NCBI GenBank assembly: GCA_045658165.1
Contig: JAZOUN010000126.1
Coordinates: 1 to 9,278 of the forward strand
Direction: 5' to 3'
Length of the DNA: 9,278 nucleotides
From: UBA1081 sp045658165
GTDB taxonomy: Bacteria; Bacillota; Clostridia; Oscillospirales; Acutalibacteraceae
The translations under genes and the position numbers were made by a program. The first letter of the stretch is position 1, and the number at the start of each line of letters is the position of its first letter. Positions 1-8,000 of this stretch are shown piece by piece. Under the pieces are notes generated by a model, which saw only the letters and a list, made by a program, of their open reading frames with translations, was not told where the DNA came from and did no database searches.

Positions 1-1
1 T

Positions 2-358
2 GTTATTCTTGCAGCTGTAATGTTCCACAGCGTTGACGCAATTGCATACAGTCTGCTTCTTAACACACTTATTGCTGTATTTGTTAACACAACCCCGAAT
101 AAAAAACTTATCGGCTATTCTTTCAAAGAACTTATTGCCGATATGGCTCCGGGAGTTCTGCTTTCTGCAATAATGGCAGTTGCTGTATTTTTTGAAGGTA
201 AACTTCTCCCCCTGTCAACATTACCTATGCTTGTTATTCAGGTTCTGACAGGCGGAGTTATATATCTTGTTCTGTCTCTTGTATTCAAAGTTGAAACATT
301 CAGGTATCTTCTTGACACAGTTTTTGAACTCACAGGAATCAAAAAAAAGAAATCTTAA
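2..358 (+). CDS. C-terminal part of a Wzx-type polysaccharide flippase (5' end outside window)
   Basis: The reading frame is open from the left edge, so only the last 118 residues are present; the ATG at 20 is internal. The visible protein is very hydrophobic, with about three membrane-spanning stretches (roughly residues 1-28, 49-65 and 73-96), and ends in a lysine-rich cytoplasmic tail (IKKKKS). The segment VNTTPNKKLIGYSFKE between the first two helices matches the usual loop in oligosaccharide flippases of the Wzx/MATE-like superfamily (typically 'NTYPNKKLLGYSY'). Such proteins move lipid-linked repeat units of capsule, exopolysaccharide or teichoic-type glycans across the cytoplasmic membrane. 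The next gene starts 13 bases after the stop on the same strand, and is a glycosyltransferase/glycerophosphotransferase, which fits a surface polysaccharide operon. The family call rests on a C-terminal fragment only, so the transported substrate cannot be stated. Confidence 0.8.
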   Translation, partial: VILAAVMFHSVDAIAYSLLLNTLIAVFVNTTPNKKLIGYSFKELIADMAPGVLLSAIMAVAVFFEGKLLPLSTLPMLVIQVLTGGVIYLVLSLVFKVETFRYLLDTVFELTGIKKKKS

Positions 359-360
359 AC

Positions 361-365
361 AGGAG
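361..365 (+). promoter_or_regulatory. Shine-Dalgarno site of the GT2/TagF fusion gene
   Basis: AGGAG lies 6 bases before the ATG at 372. It fixes the start at 372 and argues against reading the frame from 267, where the extra 35 codons would overlap the end of the flippase gene in another frame. The short distance from the flippase stop (356-358) makes translational coupling likely. Confidence 0.85.
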
Positions 366-371
366 TTTTAT

Positions 372-2498
372 ATGAATACATTAATTTCAGTTATTGTCCC
401 CGTTTACAATGTTGAAAAACATATTGAAAAATGTATCAAATCAATACTGTCACAATCATATACCAATATTGAAATTCTTCTTATTGATGATGGCTCTACA
501 GATTCCAGCGGTGCAATATGTGACAGATTTGCAGCTGAAGACAAACGCGTAAAAGTAATCCACAAAAACAATGCAGGTGTTTCAGCAGCAAGAAATACAG
601 GCGTTGCAGAAAAAAAGGGTGAGTTTTTCTGTTTTATTGACAGTGATGATACGGTTCATCCGAACTATATTCTTAACCTGTATACAATAATTCAGGAACA
701 CAACGCAGACATTGCGATGAGCGCATACCTTTTTACATGGTCTGACGGTAAAAAGCAGCGAACAAGAAATGCAGAATTTCCTGATAATCATGTTTTTGTT
801 GATACAGGCAAGAATGCACTGGCAAAAATGCTTTACTCGAAAGTTTATGCACCTTCAAGCAATTCAAAACTTTTCAGAGCATCAAAAATCAATGTACGCT
901 TCCCTGACTATGCAATGGGTGAAGTTATGCTTGCAAGTGTTGATTATTTACTGCAGGCAGAAAAAGTAGTAATGTCCAACCAGCCTCATTACTATTACAT
1001 GCAGCACGAAGAAAGTGTTATGCACACGGTCAACCCCGATAAAATTTTTCAGATTGTCACCACAGGTGATGAAATGATGAAAATCATTTCTGTAAAATGC
1101 CCTGAAATCATCTCAGCGGCAAAATATTACATTGTTGAAAAAAATATTGACGTTTACTATAAACTCAAAAATATTAAAGGTCAGAATGAAAAATTAAAAG
1201 TCATTAAAGAAAATATAAAAAAATATTCATCTGCAGTAGCTTCTGACATCAATGCACATTTACGTCTGCGAAAAGAATGCAGATATGCAAAATTCGGAAT
1301 ACCTGTACTCACTCTTTATAAAAAAGTTACACGAATGATAGGAAAAGTGCTCAGATACATCACAAATGAGCTGCCTACCATACTTGTGAATCTTGCATCA
1401 TTCCTTCCCAGACACAATATTATCATATTTGAATCCATGCCGACTTTTGCAGACAACACATATTGGTTTTTCAAATATCTTGTTGAAAACACAGATATAG
1501 AAAAAAAATACAAACTTGTCTGGCGTGTGCGTACTGCTGATGATGTAAGAAATGAAGTGTGCGGTCATAAAATAAAATGCATTGTAAAGAATGCAAAAAC
1601 AACCAAAGAAAAAATAGAGCTTGGTTATTACTGGAATTTTGCAAAATTTATTGTAGACTGTAATGACTATGTCTATAAAAAACATCCGAAACAGAAAAGA
1701 GTTTTCCTCGGTCACGGTATGCCAATGAAGATTGTAAAAGATTATGATCTTATCAAAGGCGAGGTTGATATGAATATGATAACAACATATAATTTCAACC
1801 GACATTTTTACGATATCGGTGACAAAGATGAAAATATGCGTAACTTCGGCTACTGCCGTACCGATATAATGGTTAAAAATTCAGGCATAAGAAAAAACAG
1901 AGATATGACATATATAATCTGGATGCCCACATACCGTCAGCACACGCGAGCAGACAGTCTGAGAATTGAAAACAACTTCCCTCTCGGTCTTCCCGTTATC
2001 AAATCTGTTGAACAGATGGCTGAAATCAACGAATTTCTTAAAGAAAACAATACAATTCTCTACCTGAGACCTCATCCTGCTCAGGACATAAGCGTAATGA
2101 AGCTTGACGAAATGAGCAATATCATTATTGCTGATAATAAATATCTCGGAGATACGCAGATTTACGATTTTCTTACAGGTACAGATGCACTTATAACAGA
2201 CTATTCATCTGTTTATTATGATTATCTGATGATTGACCGTCCGATTGCTCTTGCAATAGAAGATCTTGATGATTTCAAAGCAAAATGGCCGATGTTTTTT
2301 GATGATTTCAAAGCAAATTACAAATGTCCTTATATCTACACAATTGAAGATTTGAAAAAATTCATATTGGATGTTGCAACTGACAATGATATTTATAAAG
2401 CTGAACGCAAAGAAGCAAAAGAAAGGTTCAATGATTTTACTGACGGTAAAACATGCGAACGAGTCTATAAATTCATGGTCAACGAATACGGAATGTAA
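372..2498 (+). CDS. Bifunctional GT2 glycosyltransferase / CDP-glycerol glycerophosphotransferase (TagF-like)
   Basis: This 708-residue protein has two enzyme domains. Residues 1 to about 230 are a family 2 glycosyltransferase with a GT-A fold: ISVIVPVYNVE at the N-terminus, nucleotide-binding IDDGSTD (38-44), AGVSAARNTG (68-77) and the metal-binding DSDD (90-93). The later 'GED'-type motif appears as GEV (183-185), keeping the glutamate. A linker (about 250-345) leads to a CDP-glycerol:poly(glycerophosphate) glycerophosphotransferase domain, residues about 348-705. Family hallmarks there are LGHGMPMK (446-453, with the likely catalytic His448), WMPTYR (517-522), LRPHP (565-569) and the CDP-glycerol-binding TDYSSVYYDY (609-618). 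The protein probably adds a sugar and a glycerol phosphate to a lipid-linked glycan at the inner face of the membrane. No signal peptide or membrane helix is evident. It follows a flippase gene and seems to be the last gene of its operon, as a strong hairpin terminator follows. The order and number of transfers cannot be read from sequence. Confidence 0.9.
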   Translation: MNTLISVIVPVYNVEKHIEKCIKSILSQSYTNIEILLIDDGSTDSSGAICDRFAAEDKRVKVIHKNNAGVSAARNTGVAEKKGEFFCFIDSDDTVHPNYILNLYTIIQEHNADIAMSAYLFTWSDGKKQRTRNAEFPDNHVFVDTGKNALAKMLYSKVYAPSSNSKLFRASKINVRFPDYAMGEVMLASVDYLLQAEKVVMSNQPHYYYMQHEESVMHTVNPDKIFQIVTTGDEMMKIISVKCPEIISAAKYYIVEKNIDVYYKLKNIKGQNEKLKVIKENIKKYSSAVASDINAHLRLRKECRYAKFGIPVLTLYKKVTRMIGKVLRYITNELPTILVNLASFLPRHNIIIFESMPTFADNTYWFFKYLVENTDIEKKYKLVWRVRTADDVRNEVCGHKIKCIVKNAKTTKEKIELGYYWNFAKFIVDCNDYVYKKHPKQKRVFLGHGMPMKIVKDYDLIKGEVDMNMITTYNFNRHFYDIGDKDENMRNFGYCRTDIMVKNSGIRKNRDMTYIIWMPTYRQHTRADSLRIENNFPLGLPVIKSVEQMAEINEFLKENNTILYLRPHPAQDISVMKLDEMSNIIIADNKYLGDTQIYDFLTGTDALITDYSSVYYDYLMIDRPIALAIEDLDDFKAKWPMFFDDFKANYKCPYIYTIEDLKKFILDVATDNDIYKAERKEAKERFNDFTDGKTCERVYKFMVNEYGM

Positions 2499-2540
2499 AA
2501 AAATACTGCAGAAGTTTTATTTCTTCTGCAGTTATTTTTA
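2497..2540. terminator. Bidirectional intrinsic terminator between convergent genes
   Basis: A perfect 10-bp inverted repeat, ACTGCAGAAG (2505-2514) and CTTCTGCAGT (2523-2532), encloses an 8-base loop. On the plus strand it is followed by TTATTTTTA (2532-2540) and serves the GT2/TagF gene, starting 7 bases after its stop. On the minus strand it is followed by seven T residues (complement of A2497-2503) and serves the GH3 gene, whose stop is at 2548-2550. One hairpin thus closes both transcripts. Confidence 0.9.
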
Positions 2541-2547
2541 TCTTAAA

Positions 2548-4977
2548 TTATTTCATTGCCGTGGATTTCATTGCGAAACGAAGAACATTTTTTGCACTTC
2601 TCTGAATTTCACCGCGTGTTATACCGCCGTTATTGAGTTTATAAAGAAGAGTTCCGTCAGGCTTTCTTTTTCCTGATCTTGAGCCACCGGGCATAAGAAC
2701 ATCGACCTGTGCACGGACACGGTAAGCCTGATCACGGATAAATTTAAAGTCGGGACTTTTACCTTTTCTTGTCCACCAGTCGGTCATGACATTACCCTGA
2801 TAATCCCATTCGCCTCGAAGAATTGAAGTACAAAGGTCATAATTGAAATAGCTCCATACTCCGTTGATTTTATTATATGATGTCATAATATTATCAGGTT
2901 TTGCATCTTTTATGCAGATTTCAAAACCTTTAAGATAAATTTCACGGATAGCTCTTTCTGAAACTATTGAATCATTTGTAGTTCTCTTATATTCCTGATT
3001 GTTACATGCAAAATGTTTGGGACATGCAGAACCGCCGTAAGCCTGAATTCCCATAACTGCTGCAGCACCGATTTTACCTGTAAGATAGGGATCCTCAGAA
3101 TAGTATTCAAAGTTTCTGCCGCACAAGGGGCTTCTCATAATATTCATACCGGGGGCGAGAAGAACATCACTGCCTTTTACTTTCATTTCCTCTGCAACAA
3201 GAGTATATACATCTTTTACAGCATCGGTATCAAATGTAGAAGCAAGAAGTGTACCTATGGGAATAAGTGAGCATGATGCTCTGAGTCTTATTCCTGACGG
3301 TCCGTCTGATGTTGTAACAGCAGGAATACCTTTATCACGAAGAGATTTAATAACACCGCAGAACACAGCTGCATTACCGGGTGCACCAAGAGAACTACCC
3401 ATTGTGTAGTCACCTCTTGTGATTGCCTCGAGTTCAGTATCACTGAGCTGTGCAACAAAATCATCCATACTTACACTGCCGTTTTTCACATCAGAAAGTT
3501 TATATCCCTTATCACCTGTAAAAGGAATTTCTGCAGGAAGATTTTCCTCAATTCTGTTCTTCAGACTTCTTACAGCACCGCTGCAAGGCTCTGTAACGGC
3601 ATTTGTTTTCTCGCCTGACATCTTTACAGTAATTACACAAAAAGCCTTTTCAGGCGGCAGACATTCAGTAAGCTGCTGATACAAAATAGTTTCATTCTGA
3701 TAATATGAAAATACATTTTCTGCAGTGCGCACGTTATTACCGACAGAAAAACCATATTCACCTTTTTCAATCACATATGCTGATTTATTACCTGTTTTTC
3801 CAGAATCATCATAAGATGCCAACTGATAAAATGAAACATGAGCTGTCATTTTTTCAGTTTCACCGGGGGCAAGAAGATCTGTTTTACCGAAAGCGACAAG
3901 AATTCTTGACGGATTCCCGAGCTGTCCCAAAGGCTTTTCTGCAAAGAGTTCAAAAACCTCTTTACCTGCATATTTGCCTGTATTTTTAACTTCAATATCA
4001 AATGCAAAACCACTTTCATCACATCTTGCATCAGTACATTTAATTTCAAAATCAGAATAACTAAGACCATATCCGAAAGGATAAACAACAGCATCTTTTC
4101 TGAATGTTTCGAAATATCTGTAACCGACATATATATCTTCTGTGTAATAGTTATAATCTTTGCCGCCGAAGTTCTTTGATGACGGATAAGCACTGAATGA
4201 TTCTGCAATGGTTGATGTAAGTTTACCGCAGGGATTGACATTGCCGCAAAGAAGATCTGCAACAGCATTACCGCTTTCCATTCCCCCCTGCCATACAATC
4301 ATAACTGCACTGATTTTATTTTTATATTTAGTGAGCCATGACATATCAATAACACTGCCGATGTTAAGAAGAACAACAACATTTTTAAAAGCAGAAGTTA
4401 CACTGTCAAGAAGAGATTTTTCTTCGTCTGTTATATAATAACTGCCTTTTTCCAAAACGTTTTCTCTGTCTTCACCTGATGATCTGCCGATAACAACAAC
4501 TGCACAATCAGAATTTTCAGCAGAATGAGCAACAGTTTCAGCATCAAGAGGCATTTCAGGATAAAATCTCGGCCACATACCCCAGATTGAATCATTAATA
4601 ATATTTTCATTACACCATGCTTCATATTTCACAGCAAGCTCTTCGTTAAGAACAAGTTTTTCGCAATTTCTTATACCGTCAATAAGATTTATTGCATAAG
4701 GACGGTTTACATCACCGCCTGAGCCGTAACCTGTATAAAACCAGTTATACTGCACTCTGCCGAAAACAGAAACTTTTGTACCTTCTTTCAAAGGGAGAAT
4801 TCCGTTATTTTCAAGCAGAACTGCACCTTCAGCAGCAACACGGCGGAGAGTTTTCTGCATTTCCTGAGTGTAAGTTTTTTCTGCAGCGGCACGTTCTGTT
4901 TTTTCCTGAGCAACAGAGCCGAATTTTGAATAAACTTTACCTGCAAAATCGACAATCTTTGACTTTATATCAGACAC
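2548..4977 (-). CDS. Beta-glucosidase-type glycoside hydrolase family 3, circularly permuted domain order
   Basis: With a GTG start at 4977 this is an 809-residue cytoplasmic-looking enzyme without a signal peptide. Domain order is reversed relative to ordinary GH3. The alpha/beta sandwich domain comes first (about residues 35-310; start AAEGAVLLENNGILPLK, end YPFGYGLSYSDF), then a fibronectin-III-like domain (about 310-425), a short linker, and last the TIM barrel (about 485-809). Barrel motifs are TSDGPSGIR (556-564), LCGRNFEYYSEDPYLTGK (618-635), CPKHFACNNQE (652-662) and GNVMTDWW (728-735), whose Asp733 is the expected nucleophile. The acid/base residue cannot be assigned safely; the loop SSGEDRE (166-172) in the sandwich domain is the natural region to look. 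The family releases glucose or related sugars from the non-reducing ends of beta-linked oligosaccharides; exact specificity is not predictable. The GTG start is chosen because AGGTGAT precedes it. An in-frame ATG at 5013 lies in a terminator hairpin without a ribosome site, and an in-frame TTG at 5070 overlaps the upstream gene. Confidence 0.93.
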   Translation of the reverse strand: MSDIKSKIVDFAGKVYSKFGSVAQEKTERAAAEKTYTQEMQKTLRRVAAEGAVLLENNGILPLKEGTKVSVFGRVQYNWFYTGYGSGGDVNRPYAINLIDGIRNCEKLVLNEELAVKYEAWCNENIINDSIWGMWPRFYPEMPLDAETVAHSAENSDCAVVVIGRSSGEDRENVLEKGSYYITDEEKSLLDSVTSAFKNVVVLLNIGSVIDMSWLTKYKNKISAVMIVWQGGMESGNAVADLLCGNVNPCGKLTSTIAESFSAYPSSKNFGGKDYNYYTEDIYVGYRYFETFRKDAVVYPFGYGLSYSDFEIKCTDARCDESGFAFDIEVKNTGKYAGKEVFELFAEKPLGQLGNPSRILVAFGKTDLLAPGETEKMTAHVSFYQLASYDDSGKTGNKSAYVIEKGEYGFSVGNNVRTAENVFSYYQNETILYQQLTECLPPEKAFCVITVKMSGEKTNAVTEPCSGAVRSLKNRIEENLPAEIPFTGDKGYKLSDVKNGSVSMDDFVAQLSDTELEAITRGDYTMGSSLGAPGNAAVFCGVIKSLRDKGIPAVTTSDGPSGIRLRASCSLIPIGTLLASTFDTDAVKDVYTLVAEEMKVKGSDVLLAPGMNIMRSPLCGRNFEYYSEDPYLTGKIGAAAVMGIQAYGGSACPKHFACNNQEYKRTTNDSIVSERAIREIYLKGFEICIKDAKPDNIMTSYNKINGVWSYFNYDLCTSILRGEWDYQGNVMTDWWTRKGKSPDFKFIRDQAYRVRAQVDVLMPGGSRSGKRKPDGTLLYKLNNGGITRGEIQRSAKNVLRFAMKSTAMK

Positions 4978-4980
4978 ATA

Positions 4981-4987
4981 ATCACCT
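4981..4987 (-). promoter_or_regulatory. Shine-Dalgarno site that sets the GTG start of the GH3 gene
   Basis: Read leftward, AGGTGAT lies 3 bases before GTG (4977-4975). It is complementary to seven bases of the 16S rRNA 3' end, with its AGG 7 bases from the start codon. No comparable site precedes the in-frame ATG at 5013. It begins 8 bases after the last U of the upstream terminator, so it is the first translatable signal downstream of that hairpin. Confidence 0.75.
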
Positions 4988-4994
4988 TCAAATG

Positions 4995-5026
4995 AAAAAA
5001 TCGGCACCCTCATAAAGAGTGCCGAT
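4995..5026 (-). terminator. Intrinsic terminator of the surface-protein gene
   Basis: Read leftward, ATCGGCAC (5026-5019) pairs perfectly with GTGCCGAT (5007-5000). The stem can extend inward through a G-U, a C-G and an A-U pair to leave a small loop. It runs into six T residues (5000-4995), the first of which pairs in the stem. It lies 9 bases beyond the TGA stop of the surface-protein gene (5036-5038) and ends 17 bases before the GH3 GTG codon. Confidence 0.88.
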
Positions 5027-5029
5027 ATA

Positions 5030-5058
5030 ATTTTATCAGTTTCCGAAGAGATTGTCAA
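5030..5058 (-). promoter_or_regulatory. Predicted SigA-type promoter of the GH3 gene, overlapping the upstream stop codon
   Basis: Read leftward: a perfect -35 box TTGACA (5058-5053), a spacer of exactly 17 bases, and a -10 box TAAAAT (5035-5030, five of six consensus bases), preceded by TGA, which also gives the extended -10 motif TGn. The -35 lies in codons for LDN near the end of the surface protein, and the TGn is that protein's own TGA stop codon. A start about 7 bases downstream falls near G5023, inside the first arm of the terminator hairpin, giving a leader of about 46 bases. I saw no obvious catabolite-response (cre) operator around it. The match is strong, but no experiment supports it here. 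Confidence 0.7.
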
Positions 5059-8000
5059 GAAAGTCAACAATCATACGGAAGAAGTTTGAAAGTTTATTGA
5101 AGAAAATTTCAATTCTGGACTGAACATCTACAGTAACTGTTGTTTCTTCTGAAGCATAACCGTGAATATCGTATGCTACAAGAGTAAATGTCTGCTCTCC
5201 TCTTGTTGCTGTTACGTATGTGTAGTTCCATGTCTTGGAACCGTCTTCGTTTTCTGAAACAAGAACAGCATTTTCACCATTTACAGTAAGTGAGTAAACT
5301 TCCTTAGAAGTTTCAATTGAAACAACTACTGTCTCACCTACCTCAACAACATCTGAACCTGAATCTGTAGCCATATCATCGGGAACAAACAATGCACCGT
5401 CATCTTCTGTGAGGTCTGCCATTGTGTTCATTGTGTAAACAGCTGAATTGAAGTCGTCATCATCAATCATGAACATAACGGGTTCGTTTGCTGTTGCCAT
5501 ATCTGTTGTTACCTTGATATTACAAAGAGCAAGGACTCCGTCACCTGTGTTAGTAATAACAAGAGGTGTATTTAATTTATAGCCGTTTTCACTGACTTCC
5601 CAATAGATGTCTGATGTGAAGGGAGTATCATAATAAAGTGTTGTTGTATGAGAAATTTTGATTCCGTCTGAATAGCTATCATCTGAACCGACTCTGAGCT
5701 GTGCTGTGCCGTTAAGAGCATGAGCACTTATCTGAACAGAAGAAGGCTTCATACCTGATACAATCATATTGAATGCAATTGACTGACCCTGTGCAAGGTA
5801 AACTTCATTCTTAGGACCTGAGAGTTTATAATCAGCAAAATTACCGTCCAGACCTGATTCAAGATAAACAACACCGTTTTCACCGTTGCCGAATGAACCT
5901 GCGTTTACGAGAATATCTCTTATATTCTGATGAGCAAGAACATATTCGCCGTCGTTAAGGTAAACTGTTGAAGCATCAAGATCACTGCCCATAGGATTGT
6001 ATACACGGATAGCATCAAGGTAGAAGTCATATGAACCGTCTTTCTGATGGTCAAGACGTGATGTATATGTGGGGATAATCTTAACTGTGTATGAGCCGTA
6101 ATCAAGATCTGTTCTGCCGATAACGGGAATCTGATAGAGTGCGTTATCTTCTTTTGAAGTAACTACCCAGTCTTCAGCTGAAGAATCATAGCTATAGCCA
6201 TAGTATGTATCAACAACCCAGTCATATACCTTACTACCCTTTGAATCAGTAACAATAACTTCAATTGCACCTGTATTCTTACTGATAAGGCTGACAATGT
6301 CAAAACCTGTACCTGCAAATGTGAACTGAGCAACAGGCCATGATGCGGCACCGTCCGCAACGCCGTTGTATCTGCCCTGAGGATTGTTATACTTACTTAC
6401 AGAAACGATATGAGAAGAGCCCATTGAGAATGTGTCTTTACTATTATTATAAACATCATCATAACCGTAAACCTTATCTGAAAGATCCTGAACGACATTT
6501 TCAAGGTTTGATGAATCTGTTTCTGACCACTTACCTGTGTTACCGCTTGTTGCAACACCGTCTGTGTATGTGACAGCATTTTCAACATCATCTTCAAAGT
6601 AAACAACTGTTGCGGGGAAAACGATCATTTTTCCGACAAGAACTTTATCACCGACAGTAACATGATAATAAGCTATATCATTACCCTTCATTATTGATGT
6701 CGGGACATATTCAACAGTAGTGTCATTTTTAAGAGTAAATGTACCGTATTCACCTTTGACGGATGTTGATGTATTTGTTGCATCCGTGCTTACACCTGAG
6801 ATTTTGTATGAAGCACCGTCAGCAATAAGAATCTCGTCATTTTCAATGGGTGTGAATACTGCTTTGAGACCAAAGTCAAGGACATAAACATCAGATGTAA
6901 GAGCTGTGCTGTTAAGTGTCCACTTTGATTCAAGGTAAAGTGTTGAATCAACATCCATTGTGCTTGATGATGTATACTGTTTGCCGTTTTCATTATACCA
7001 GCCTACGAAGTCATAACCTGGCTTTGTAGGTGTGGGAAGTGTACCTAATGTATCACCTGTTGTTACAACTTTGTTTACAGGATGAACCGAAATATCATAA
7101 TACTGACTTACACGGATATTGCTGAATTTAACAGTATTATTTGAACTGTTTGCATCAACACGAATCTGTCCTTTTACAATCGCTGTATTAGAAGGAGCTG
7201 TAAATACACTCGAAACTGTATTACCATTAAGTTCAAAATAGTTGGCTGACTTATTTGAAGAGAATCTGTTTGAAGGACCGTCAGCAAATTCAATCCAGTT
7301 TCCGTTTGCATCACAGAAGAAGAAGTAAACATCCCAGTTATCGCCGATGATATCCATCTGAACAACATATTTTTCACCGGGCTTTACTTCAAAATAAGGT
7401 GATGAAGATGTTGCTTCGCCTGCACCGTTATTTGAAGTTATTGTAAATCCTGTATCTGTAACATCTGAAACAGTACCGTTGCCTGCAGACTTATTCCAAG
7501 CCTTGAAGTCAATAAGGTTATCGAATGTTACATTTATTTTATCCTTTGTCCATACAGCATAAAGTGTTATTGTTCCGTTGGGGTCGCCGTTAAGTCTGTT
7601 AACTGATTGACCGAGCTGATACAAAGGAGTTGTTGCATTTGCAACTGTTGACCAACCTGCAAGAACATAACCTGCTTTTGTGAAACCTGATGATGCAAGT
7701 TTGACATCAGCTGTATACTTTGTTGACTGTGTTGCAATTGAACCTGTACCGCCGTTTGCATCATAAGCAATGTTATAGTTGTTTTCAGTCCATGTTGAGA
7801 ATACCTGATAGTTTACTTCTACAAGTGCAGTATCATCGAGCTGCTTACAATCATAACCGTCATGAACGCCGTCACCATCAAGGTCAGCCATCCATGTGCC
7901 GAATGTAAAACCGGGTCTTTCGGGAATGTAATCAAAAAGATTACCGAAGCCCATTACTGTGGGATAATAACGTCTGTACTGACGGTTTTCAATATTTCTT

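Noticed and set aside
267..371. Upstream extension of the GT2/TagF gene by 35 codons
   Set aside because: It overlaps the flippase gene in another frame and lacks a ribosome site, whereas ATG 372 has AGGAG at ideal spacing and yields the normal GT2 N-terminus.
1398..1805. Antisense open frame of 135 codons within the GT2/TagF gene
   Set aside because: It is antisense to the conserved TagF-like domain and has a hydrophobic, Phe/Ile/Cys-rich composition typical of a reverse-strand shadow of AT-rich coding sequence.
3846..4298. Minus-strand open frame of 150 codons inside the GH3 gene
   Set aside because: It is an alternative frame of well-conserved GH3 sequence on the same strand, with no ribosome site and no recognisable domain.
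4978..5070. Longer GH3 starts (TTG at 5070, ATG at 5013)
   Set aside because: The added residues are translated from the upstream gene's end and the terminator hairpin, have no GH3 homology or ribosome site, and the ATG would be only about 10 bases from the predicted mRNA 5' end.
7847..7885. Dockerin module based on DLDGDGVHDG
   Set aside because: A dockerin needs two calcium loops with following helices; only one loop is present, and it lies within an InlB-type repeat.
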